Shown here piece after piece: positions 53,789-64,000 of a stretch of DNA of 64,000 nucleotides. Origin of the DNA: Spinacia oleracea (lineage: Eukaryota > Streptophyta > Magnoliopsida > Caryophyllales > Amaranthaceae); NCBI RefSeq assembly GCF_020520425.1, contig NC_079491.1:43018027-43082026 (forward strand), in the 5' to 3' direction. Positions within the stretch are counted from its first letter, which is position 1. The number at the start of each line of letters is the position of its first letter. The notes under the pieces were generated by a model. It did no database searches and had not been told where the DNA came from. It saw nothing but the letters and a program-made list of their open reading frames with translations. A program made the translations under genes and the position numbers.

Positions 53789-53829
53789 CTTTGATTTTCT
53801 AAATTTTGTTTTAGAACATCTGTTAGATC

Positions 53830-55199
53830 TGTTAGGTTATGATACATATGACAATACATAAATCATGCGGAAACAACCATTAATCCAGGAATACATATTA
53901 TTTACACATAATCATATAGCATAATTTAGATGCATACTCTTTGTTGCGTGCCTTCCCTAGCTGCGCCCGAACCGAACAAGAACAAGTCTTTAGGACTCCA
54001 AGTGTCGTCCCTCCGTAGATAGTCCACAACACGTCCGGATCCGCCTTAAGATTGACCAACTAGAATCGCCCTTAAGGTACTAGAATTTTCGGCACTCTTA
54101 GGTAAGAAATATGGCTGAATTTTTCTCTCAAAACTCACTTTGAATACTTGAATTAATCTCTGAAAATATGTGACCCTAGGCACGTATTTATAGAGTTATG
54201 GAAAGGGAATTGGAATCCTAGTAGGACACGAATTAATTAAACTTAGAATCCTACAAGAACTCTAATTAATTAATTTATCCTTTTAGGAATAGGAATTTAA
54301 TCATATACTAACTCTAATAGTTTTAGGAATCATGCATGAACACAAACTCACACACACACGGCAGTCACGAGGGCCGCCCATGCGTGGGCGTGCGAGCAGC
54401 AGCCCACGCAGCGAGGCCATGGCCTTGGCGCGCGCTGGGCCTGCCTTGCGGTGGGCCAGGGCGCTGCCTTGGCTGTGCGCGCGTTTGGCTTGCTGGGCGA
54501 TGGCCCGACTTCGTGCTGGGCCTTCGTCCGGCAGGCCTCGTCCGATGCTAATTCGTACGATACGCTTCCGATTAAATTCCCGGTTCCGGAATTCATTTCC
54601 GATACGAACAATATTTAATATTTCCGATTCCGGAATCAATTTCCGTTTCGAACAAATATTTAATATTTCCGTTTCCGGAATTATTTTCCGATTCCGATAA
54701 TATTTCCGATTCTGACAATATTTCCGTTTCCGGCAATATTTCCGATTCTGGCAATATTTCCATTTCCGATAATATTTTCCGATACGTACCATGTTTCCGT
54801 TTCCGGCAACATCTACGACTTGGATAGTATTTATATTTCCGATACGATCCATATTTCCGTTTCCGGCAATATCATCGTTTCCGGAGTATTCATTTCTTGC
54901 CTGTGACGATCTCAGCTCCCACTGAAACCAAGATCCGTCGATTCCGAATATCCATAGATGGAGTATCTAATGCCATTAAATACTTGATCAGTTTACGTAC
55001 TATTTGTGTGACCCTACGGGTTCAGTCAAGAGTAAGCTGTGGATTAATATCATTAATTCCACTTGAACTGAAGCGGCCTCTAGCTAGGCATTCAGTTCAC
55101 TTGATCTCACTGAATTATTAACTTGTTAATTAATACTGAACCGCATTTATTAGACTTAACATAGAATGCATACTTGGACCAAGGGCATTATTTCCTTCA
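53830..55199 (-). repeat. 3' LTR of the minus-strand copia element
   Basis: On the minus strand it begins TGAAGGAAATAATGCC and ends AACCTAACA. It contains a GC-rich island (54355-54545) and an array of 'atatttccg(a/t)ttccgg' motifs (54555-54895). It is nearly identical to 62814-64000. Confidence 0.88.
54555..54895. repeat. TTCCG-rich short repeat array in the 3' LTR
   Basis: About fifteen loosely periodic units of the type 'aatatttccgtttccgg', 'aatatttccgattctgg' and 'ttccgatacg'. Spacing is around 18-30 bp. The same array occurs in the other LTR at 63545-63885. Confidence 0.8.
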
Positions 55200-55216
55200 G
55201 TCTCCCACTTGTCCTT
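55200..55216 (-). promoter_or_regulatory. Polypurine tract of the minus-strand copia element
   Basis: The minus strand reads ACAAGTGGGAGAC directly before the LTR start TGAAGG. This is the usual arrangement for plus-strand priming in copia elements. Confidence 0.7.
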
Positions 55217-57240
55217 AGGGACAAGTGTGCATTTCCTAATTCCTTTGTCGCTCGATGCTTGCTCTTGAACATAAGGTAAGAGTTGTCATCCTTATTATGT
55301 CCAGAGGTGTTCCTCGGTTTCAGAGTTCAACTGATCAAATAAACAGATAATCATAGCCTATGATTCATCCGAGCACGGCCATGCATTTCACAGTTTCTAG
55401 CTCTCCGAGTGGCCTTGTACAACTTTTAGGCATCTCATCCCGATTTATTGGAGGACAATCCCAATCTTGCGATCTTGAGATTAGACTTCGTTTGATAGGT
55501 GATTACCTGAGCGTTGCCTTTATAGCCTCCTTTTACGGTGCGACGGTTGGTCAACGTCAAAGCAACCAGTTCTCAAACAAGTAATCTCAAATCACTCAGG
55601 TATTGAGGATTTAGTGTCTAATAATTTTAATGAAATTTACTTATGACAGATTTTCATCTCTTACAGTAAAGTTTCATAGGTCTTGTCCGATACTAGTCTT
55701 CCCAAAGTAAGTATCTATGCAAATGATTATGACATTGCCATGTCCACATAGTTCAAGAAACAGAACTACTAGTCATCTTGCATTCTAATCGTCTAACGTT
55801 TTCTATGCGTCCAATTTTATAGAAAACTCCGATTATGGACCATTTTCAACCTTTGACATTCAAGTTCACTTGATAGACATTTCTTAGTCACAGGACTGGT
55901 CCTGACAGTCTATCTTGAATATATCGTCAAATTGAAGGGACTCATCATTTAATACTAAACCAAGATTAAATGGAATATGAAAATTCATTTCATATATGAT
56001 AAATGTTCAACCCCAATGTTTTACAACCATGGGCCTCGAACCCATCTTTAAAACATTTCATGGAATTCAAAGCTATGCTTGATTTCCAGTGCTACAATGT
56101 GAGTGTTGCTTTCTCACTTGTTGCATAGGTTTAGTTATCATGCTTTGCCAATCTTAATATCTTTTTCATCGAATGATATTCGAGATAGGATGATAAGATA
56201 TTTTGAGTTTGTTTATTATGTGATCTAGTCTTTCTTACTTCGATAGTGGTTCTACGCATTTTGCAATGAAGAGCCATCAAGTTAGCAGACATGTGATCCA
56301 CCAAAGTTCAATGAAGAACTCATTAATATAAACAACTCTGTTTTATTGCTTCTTAGGCAATAAGTACTTTTACTTCAACTGTTTAGGTTGCTAGTGATGC
56401 TTTGTTTGGATTTACTTATCCAAGCAGTTCACAGACATGTGGAAGACTTTCCAGCTGTATCTTAGAACATAGAAATTAATATTTCAATTTCCCACGCAAC
56501 AACTCATGGTCTCCAATCCATGTTGCCATTTCAAAACACGATGCTCTATAGCTCGTCCTTATCAATGGTTAACTCCAAAGGGTCTTGCTTGATCCTTTGC
56601 CAGTGTTTATGCGTGTAGCATCAATATTTAGCATATCTTTATTTCCTTGAATCAAGAACTATTCCTATGTACCATTTCAAGTACCATAAGTATTCTTGAT
56701 CTCAATCTAGTTGATCTTCACTTAGATCAATAGAGATTGGTATATGTTCGTCATGCCTAAAGTCATACGATACGTTTTTGGCGATCCTCATATTATATCA
56801 TACATGATAAATTCTTTTGCAGAATATTTCCCAATTGAATTCTATTCATGTAACTTTAGCTTATCTAGTTTCAGTAGATACTAAATTCAGATAAATTCTT
56901 TGACATATAATATAGGTTAAGAATCTCATTTAGACTCTTTGATGTTTAACTTAGTAAATGCTTATACATAGTTCAAACATCCTTTACTTAGATTTATTCA
57001 CATGGGTCGAATATCTCCAATGGAGACTTTCGTGTTTGATTTAGTAAATGCCATTACTTAATCTAAAACAATATCATAAGATCTTTGTAAATAGATCTTA
57101 ATACCCAGTATGTACTAAGTTTCGCCATGGTCCATCATTGATGAATAATTTCAAATCTAAGTCATTAGCATTTGAATGTTATTTCACAATAGAGAGATAT
57201 GTGTGTAATACACATAGGACCAATTAAGTTTTAAGTACTC
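55217..57240 (-). pseudogene. Decayed 3' internal region of the minus-strand copia element
   Basis: By position this should hold the end of RT, RNase H and the 3' untranslated part. I can see only faint traces and no continuous frame. It is AT-rich. Confidence 0.4.
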
Positions 57241-57249
57241 CCACTAAAC

Positions 57250-57690
57250 TTCTTATATATCTATAAGAATCATGTATATTTTATGAAACTAAAATACTTA
57301 TTAGCTTCATTAAAATATAATTCCAATTCCCAATTGCTTGCTTAAATCTGTACTTAGATTTTATAAGCTAGCTTTCTCTTTTCAAGCATTTATTTGGATC
57401 CACAAATCCTATGACATACCATGTACATAGTTTATTCCAACATTTGATTGAGGAATACGTTTTGTCATCCAATTGCCATATGTACCAATATGCAATCATT
57501 TGCTTGAATTATAGACTTGAGCATTACGATTATGCATGAGGTTTCAACACAATCCATGCCATGAATTTGCTTGTAACCTTTAGCAACTAATCTCGCTTTG
57601 TGTGTAAACACAATTTCATGTTTGATGGTTTTTATCCTTAAAACAAACTTGCAACCAATAGGTGTGAACCTATTCTTGCAAATCAACAAA
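57250..57690 (-). pseudogene. Copia reverse transcriptase remnant
   Basis: The minus strand reads FTPIGCKFVLRIKTI and then KARLVAKGYKQIHGMDCVET and MLKSIIQAND. After stops it continues with recognisable FLNQMLE, GFVDPNK and YRFKQAIGNWN. These follow the order of the copia RT N-terminal half (KARLVAKG, AFLNG, GFVDP, GLKQASR). Several stops interrupt it; the catalytic YVDD is not seen. Confidence 0.8.
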
Positions 57691-60600
57691 ATTTGAATTT
57701 TGTCATCAAAACATTGAGTATGTTTTATGGCCTTTTAACCAATTAAACATATAGTCTATATATGGCCTCTAACCATTTTAGGGAATCTATATTTCGTCAT
57801 AGCTTTCTTACAAGTCACAAACTCATTAATCTATATGATAATAGTTTGACTGCAAGTTGTAGGTTTCTTCACTATTTAATAGAAGAATCTCATAGTTTCA
57901 TTGACCTGATCTCTATGTTTCTTCACTATCTAATAGAAGAATCTCATAGTTTCAGTGACTTGAATTCTATGCCTACTTGGGTATAGAACATCAAACAATA
58001 GAATATCAACAGGCACTTTGAGAGTCCTTTGAATATTCTATTCTCTTTGAAGCACTTGTAAAGTCTTCTAAGAGATGTCTATTCTTTAAAGCCACTTCTA
58101 AAGTCCTTAAAGAATAAGTTCGGATTTTCTGAAGCACTTCGAAAAGCCTCCGGAATGTCCGTTTATGTTTGTTGTTCGCCTCGAAGACTTTCGAGGTCTA
58201 TTTTCTCCCACTTGTCATTTTGGAAACAAATCTCCAAAAGGACATCATTTCGAGCAAACAAACATTATGTTCTCAAAAATTCGTGGTAGAAACAATACCC
58301 TTGTGTCTCATTTGAATAAATCACAATGAAACATATATCTATACTTGGGCCTTAGTTTGTCGAATGACAAACACTAAGCTCCCACTGAGTTTTGCAACTC
58401 TCAGATACATTTTATGAAAAGTTATTCTGAAATTACTTTTCAATAGCTTTGACGAATTTGGTTTAGTTTGGTGGTAGTTGAGCATTTTGTTTTAGAAATT
58501 ATAGGAAAAGTCTTTATGATTCATCATTGATCGAATCAAGTGCTAATTGACTTCGATTATTCCAACTAAGATATGCCATATCTTATGGACCTAGATTGTG
58601 AAATTACAACACACAATCATTGATGATCATATTTGGTCTCAAGTAATCATCAACATGATCTAACCTAGATCTTTATGATTTCTTGCCAAGTGGATTTTAT
58701 ACTTCTGAATCTTTGAACTAGCCAAACAGATTCAACTTATATCACATTTGAGTAAATAAACCTATATTCACTCAAATCCATGTGAAATAATAAAGTCATA
58801 AAAATCTTTCTTTAGCTTTGAACTCTATTGTCTAGGCGTTCTAACAATAGTTCATATCTTTTGTTACTTTCAACAAGTAAGACTAGTTGTCTTAAAATGA
58901 TCTAGAAATCAATCAACTTTCAAAAGTTCATCAAAATAGAGCTTATGAATGTTAACTTGTTGATATGGTCTAAGCAACAATGCCAAAGATTAGTGGAACT
59001 CAAATCAAGGGGTTGATTTGAACCTAGTAAAGTTCTTTAAAGAGTTGTTTGTTTTAATCAAGCATATTGACTCAACCTGTAATTGACCATTTCATTCAAA
59101 TAAACAAACAAACATTGTTTTTGTTTTTCTTGAATGTGAGTCTTTCTGTGTTTGAAGCAGAAATTTAGGTATGCTGATTATGGAACAAAATAGCCATTAA
59201 GTTCCAGCCTTTGAAAGGACTTAAAACAAACTTAGATGACCCTACAATTAATGTAGCAATGCCATGCTTCATTTCCCACTTGTAGGTCATTAGTGTATCT
59301 TAGCTTCCATTGTTTGAGTTATTACCGAAGTAAGAACCTCAAGCGGTATATGATACCAAGGAAGTTTGATTGCTAGGTCACTTCTCTTTAAACATAAACT
59401 TATAGGTAGAAACGGAATCGTAAATTCCTTTCATTTGTTCCTCGTTTTCCTATTTCTTATACACTTTCTTATAGTCTTAAGAGTTGAATTCTTTAGTGTT
59501 GACTTTTATACTTTGTTAGACATGTCCAATGTCACCCCAACAAGGTTCTTACCATTTATGTTGAATATTAAGTTTCAACTAGATGATCTTACCAGAAGCT
59601 TCTAAAGTTCTCTAAGCATCGATCTATTCGAATGTCTAGGGACTAGACTCATTCGAGAATTAAATGGACAAAGATATTAGGTTGTTAACCATTGGTAAAG
59701 CTGAGCGTATTAAACTCAATGCTTTATGATCTCAAAACTACAGTGTATTTTGAATTCACAAGCAACAATTGGTTTGCCATTCGACTTTGATATTCGAAAA
59801 CAACCATAAAAGTCGCTATAAGAAACGTACATTTTAAATTGCTCACTTTCTCTCTTTTCCGTGAATCGTTCTTGGATTCACTACCAATCGAGGAAATTTA
59901 CTGTTACCTTTCTAAAAGGATTTATTGCAGTGCAAGATATTTAATTATAAACAATAATTAAAACATACATTGAAGCATGCAAAGTCTAAACATTTATCAT
60001 GAGTAATAACTTGAAAATTAAAGAAATCATGCAATTTCAACAAGTCATTAGCATTTTATTCGAATTATGTGTTCCGACAGGTGTGAATAAAATGATTCCA
60101 AGATCCTAAAATCATTGAAGAACTAAGCACAGTTTGTCGACTTAATCCTAAAACTTCTTAGGTAAGCAAAAGCCTTTTGCTAATAGTCTAGAAACTATTC
60201 TTGGTTGATAGGTACGTCTAAGAACTTATTAGGTAAACCTATCGATTTTGCCACGACATAAAAGGACTCCTTACTTATATCGTTGAGTTTCACCAAAACT
60301 AACATGTACTCACAATTATTTGTGTACCTTGCCCCTTTAGGACCAATAAGTAACACCTCGCTGAGCGAAAACTATTACTAGATTGATGTAAAGGATATCC
60401 AAGCAAGTGTATATTTTGGCATGGCACCTTTTAACTCAATTTTTAAGTTTGGAACTTAAGGCTCTTACTATGTTGGTTAGATTTTAAGTGAACTAAAATC
60501 CTTAATCATGCAACATAATCAAGCTTTTGATCTCATGCATTTTAAGACATATTTAAAAGCAATAAATAACTTAAAACATGCATAAGATAAATGTGATCTA
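57691..60600 (-). pseudogene. Decayed coding region of the minus-strand copia element
   Basis: Expected to hold gag, protease and integrase, but no frame longer than short fragments remains. A small direct duplication ('cttcactatctaatagaaga' type) is at about 57867-57960. I cannot place individual domains. Confidence 0.4.
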
Positions 60601-60718
60601 GTATGGCCCGACTTCATCTTGAAGCTTTGACTTCAAAGTCCGTCTTGAAAATCTCCGTGGGAGGCACCATTTTCTTCAAATAGGATAAGCTATAATTAAA
60701 ACTAATTACAACTATTTG

Positions 60719-60801
60719 ATGGTACGCAGACCATATTTGAATTGAAAAACAACTTTGGTACTTTAGACCAATTACATTCAAATTAATGGTACGCAGACCA
60801 T
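60719..60801 (-). promoter_or_regulatory. Paired leader hairpins of the minus-strand copia element
   Basis: On the minus strand ATGGT-CTGCGT-ACCAT occurs twice (60734-60719 and 60801-60786). The stem and loop match those of the plus-strand relative except for the last loop base (T instead of A). Confidence 0.65.
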
Positions 60802-61384
60802 ATTTTCTATCCTATTTGGGCCATACTAGTCACTTCATAACCTGCAAAACAGTACATATACAATATATACCATTCACCCATTCATTATCATGAATGGCCC
60901 ACATAGCTGGTTAGTAAAACACATTATGCATCACGTAAACATTTGCAGCAATTAATCAAGGGCACCAATAATCTACCAATTATTCAGTCCTTATTAATTC
61001 TAATCAAGTTGTTTTAACCTTAAGGATTTGTAGACCTAATCAAGAGTTTTATGACTAAAAGGGCTCCCACTTAAACCAATAAATTCATATGCTTTACTAA
61101 TTTTAAACATAAAAATGTATTTCAAGTCTAACCGGAAACATACAAATTTAATTAAAATTTAAAGCTCATATAAATTTATAATTGAATCCAAAAAGTTAAA
61201 TTTAATTTCAGTCGTATTTAAATTAATTCATGATTTTAATTTTAGTAAAATAATTAGAATAAATAAAATTTATTATAATTACAATATTCAAAATTAAAAT
61301 CCAAGAAAATAATTTAAATTATTAATTTTAAAATTAATTAAAATTACGTAAACTGAAAAATTTCAAATTAAACATTCAAAACGA

Positions 61385-62035
61385 TTTAATCGCAACGCAA
61401 ACACCCTACGCATTGCACGCCCATGGGCCGCACGCACACAGCCATTGCTGGCCATGTGCGCGCAGCCCATGCGCTCGTCGCATAGCTGCTGCATCTTCCA
61501 TCGCAAGCCATCGCACGCTGTGGTGCTCGCTGCGCGCGCGCCAGCGCTCGTCGCACGCGAGCCATCGCTCGCTGTGCGCGCTCGCCAGCGCTCGCTGCGC
61601 GCGCGAGCCATTGCTCGCTGTGCGCGCGAGCCATCGCTCGCTGTGCGCGCGAGCCATCGCTCTCTGTGCGCGCGAGCCATCGCTCGCTGTGCGCGCGAGC
61701 CATCGCTCACTGTGCGCGCGAGCCATCGCTCGCTGTGCGCGAGCGATTCCGCGCGATCAACGCTGGGCGCAGCGCTCGTGGCACGTGAGCTTGCGCTCGC
61801 TGCGCGCCCTTGCGTGAGGCAGTGCGCGTTGTGGCGCAGCTCGCTTGCAGCCCACACGCGACTGCCATGGCTTGCCTTTCGCCCATGCCCATTCGTCCAT
61901 AGCTCGTGGCCCACGACACAAGGCAGGGCTGCTGCCTTGTGCTCGTGCACCATGCCCTTGCTCATTGCATTCGTGCCGCACGGGCGACGAGCTCCCTTGC
62001 TCGTCGTCGCATGCCCGCACTATACAACACCCCTT
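61385..62035. repeat. GC-rich island with 23-bp tandem repeats in the minus-element leader
   Basis: CpG-dense sequence in an AT-rich surround. From about 61604 to 61743 a 23-bp unit, 'gagccatcgctcgctgtgcgcgc', is repeated about six times. Each unit carries a small hairpin, CGAGC-CATC-GCTCG. Diverged half-units extend left to about 61500. The unit is not a multiple of 3, so repeat-derived ORFs appear in all frames on both strands; none is credible as a gene. Confidence 0.85.
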
Positions 62036-62798
62036 AAGGGTAACACGAAGCGTCCATTGCTTTGTGCGTGCAAGTTATATGAACGAATCGCATAAAAATT
62101 TAAAATTTATATTTAAAATTAATGACAAATTAATAAATAATATTAATTTCATAATTTTAGGGCGAAAAATCGAAAATTTATTATTCAATTGATTTCCGAT
62201 TGTCATGGATTCAAGTCTAGGTCATAAAAATTTAAAATTTATCATAAATTTACAATTTTTATGGTGGTTTTTAATCATAGGTTTCTAATTAAATTATAAT
62301 TAATTATGAAAATCAAATTAATTCTAAATTATTCTAATTTTCAACAAATTAATCATAATTACAAATTAGATTGCATAATTAACAAGGCTAGGCATTCAAA
62401 CTTGCTAAACATATACAGTAGGTCAATCAAAAATTCAAGATTTATCAACAAGAATCGCAAATATTTAATTTAACATCTTAAATTTACGAAATTTTGCATT
62501 CGAAAAACTAAAACCTTCGAAAAGTCATAGTTAGGCTTCGAATTTGAGAATTCTGGGTTCGGCAGAAAAATAATATTTTTGTCAAAATTTTAGAATGCCT
62601 TTTACATGCGGAATTGACACAAAAATCACTCGATTTGGATGAGTAACGAAGAAACTGCCGAAAAACTGCGTACGTATAATTAAATAAACGCAATTTGCAA
62701 TTAATTAACAATTACGAAAATTAATCACCCCTTTTAATTCTTGCAAATTTGTAATATTTAACCATGTTCATGCAATTTAGATTATGAAAATAATAAGG

Positions 62799-62813
62799 GG
62801 CTCGTGATACCAC
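62799..62813 (-). promoter_or_regulatory. Primer-binding site of the minus-strand copia element
   Basis: The minus strand reads GTGGTATCACGAGCC immediately after the LTR end ATAACA. It differs by one base from the site of the plus element at 47869. Confidence 0.8.
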
Positions 62814-64000
62814 TGTTATGTTATGATACATATGACAATACATAAATCATGCGGAAACAACCATTAAGCCAGGAATACATATTATTTACACATAATCATA
62901 TAGCATAATTTAGATGCATACTCTTTGTTGCGTGCCTTCCCTAGCTGCGCCCGAACCGAACAAGAACAAGTCTTTAGGACTCCAAGTGTCGTCCCTCCGT
63001 AGATAGTCCACAGCACGTCCGGATCCGCCTTAAGATTGACCAACTAGAATCGCCCTTAAGGTACTAGAATTTTCGGCACTCTTAGTTAAGAAATATGGCT
63101 GAATTTTTCTCTCAAAACTCACTTTGAATACTTGAATTAATCTCTGAAAATATGTGACCCTAGGCACGTATTTATAGAGTTATGGAAAGGGAATTGGAAT
63201 CCTAGTAGGACACGAATTAATTAAACTTAGAATCCTACAAGAACTCTAATTAATTAATTTATCCTTTTAGGAATAGGAATTTAATTATATACTAACTCTA
63301 ATAGTTTTAGGAATCATGCATGAACACAAACTCACACACACACGGCAGCCACGAGGGCCGCCCATGCGTGTGCGTGCGAGCAGCAGCCCACGCAGCGAGG
63401 CCATGGCCTTGGCGCGCGCTGGGCCTGCCTTGCGGTGGGCCTGGGCGCTGCCTTGGCTGTGCGCGCGTTTGGCTTGCTGGGCGATGGCCCGACTTCGTGA
63501 TGGGCCTTCGTCCGGCAGGCCTCGTCCGATGCTAATTCGTACGATACGCTTCCGATTAAATTCCCGGTTCCGGAATTCATTTCCGATACGAACAATATTT
63601 AATATTTCCGATTCCGGAATCAATTTCCGTTTCGAACAAATATTTAATATTTCCGTTTCCGGAATTATTTTCCGATTCCGATAATATTTCCGATTCTGAC
63701 AATATTTCCGTTTCCGGCAATATTTCCGATTCGGGCAATATTTCCATTTCCGATAATATTTTCCGATACGTACCATGTTTCCGTTTCCGGCAACATCTAC
63801 GACTTGGATAGTATTTATATTTCTGATACGATCCATATTTCCGTTTCCGGCAATATCATCGTTTCCGGAGTATTCATTTCTTGCCTGTGACGATCTCAGC
63901 TCCCACTGAAACCAAGATCCGTCGATTCCGAATATCCATAGATGGAGTATCTAATGCCATTAAATACTTGATCCGTTTACGTACTATTTGTGTGACCCTA
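62814..64000 (-). repeat. 5' LTR of the minus-strand copia element (cut by window end)
   Basis: Aligns with 53830-55016. Differences include T for G at 62818, several in the GC island, and TCTG for TCCG near 63822. The U3 start lies beyond 64000. GC island at 63340-63530 and TTCCG array at 63545-63885. Confidence 0.88.

Larger units (their letters stand above)
46834..53829 (+). mobile_element. Ty1/copia-type LTR retrotransposon (plus strand), interrupted at 53830
   Basis: 5' LTR 46834-47868, primer site at 47869, a long AT-rich leader (to 50358) with a GC island, then gag, protease, integrase, and RT/RNase H remnants in the copia order (integrase before RT). The reading frame is broken several times and the RT core is deleted. 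The frame ends near 53788 with no 3' LTR before the minus-strand relative starts at 53830, so the 3' end is expected beyond the right edge of the window. Confidence 0.88.
53830..64000 (-). mobile_element. Ty1/copia-type LTR retrotransposon (minus strand), inserted in the plus element
   Basis: In plus coordinates the 3' LTR is 53830-55199 and the 5' LTR is 62814 to beyond 64000. The internal region is 55200-62813. On the minus strand a primer site follows the 5' LTR, a long leader with hairpins and a GC island comes next, then a heavily decayed coding region with RT pieces at 57250-57690. A purine tract lies beside the 3' LTR. The visible overlap of the two LTRs differs at about a dozen positions in 1.19 kb. 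The 5 bases before it are AGATC (53825-53829); the matching duplicate would lie outside the window. Confidence 0.88.

Noticed and set aside
61363-62095. Up to 216-aa ORFs on both strands in the GC island
   Set aside because: A 23-bp tandem repeat opens all frames at once; products are Ala/Arg/Ser repeats without a family.

Overview
This is nuclear DNA of a flowering plant. It is AT-rich, with multi-exon GT-AG genes, many MITEs, and large nested LTR retrotransposons. The C-terminus of the encoded PetM protein looks like the spinach type, and the repeated 'gaacttatctgaacttat' MITE is familiar from Caryophyllales. A Chenopodiaceae/Amaranthaceae genome such as spinach is therefore my best inference; it is not proven from the sequence alone.

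Left part (1-26.4 kb): three host genes. (1) A plus-strand, seven-exon gene (797-13382) encodes a 228-aa TMEM147 homologue, an ER translocon-associated membrane protein. Its 6-kb third intron holds a nest of DNA transposons: a long foldback, two hAT-type elements with perfect 8-bp target duplications, two Stowaway-type elements and one Tourist-type element. (2) A minus-strand gene (14476-14871) encodes the plastid-targeted cytochrome b6f subunit PetM and has an intron in its 5' UTR. (3) A minus-strand, six-exon gene (18293-25422) encodes a 633-aa REM-like protein with three B3 domains. It has a 5'-UTR intron and a short uORF overlapping its start codon.

Middle part (26.4-46.7 kb): two unusual interspersed/tandem repeat arrays (26.9-28.0 kb), then a Ty3/gypsy-type retrotransposon present as LTR-internal-LTR-internal-LTR (28118-46654). 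The outer ends share the target duplication CTAAT. Both internal copies keep an intact gag-protease ORF and an intact extra ORF upstream of gag, but pol is broken identically in both. The extra ORF has four SUMO-interaction-like modules and an acidic Glu-Pro repeat, and it sits exactly inside a predicted intron (GTAAGT...TTTCAG). This is the most interesting system in the window.

Right part (46.8-64 kb): a plus-strand Ty1/copia element (5' LTR 46834-47868) with broken gag-pol and a deleted reverse-transcriptase core. It is interrupted at 53830 by a minus-strand relative (LTRs 53830-55199 and 62814 to beyond the window end). Both elements carry paired leader hairpins with compensatory stem changes and GC-rich islands in otherwise AT-rich sequence. 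No tRNA, rRNA or CRISPR array was found. All exon models are read by eye from splice consensus and protein similarity remembered for the families.
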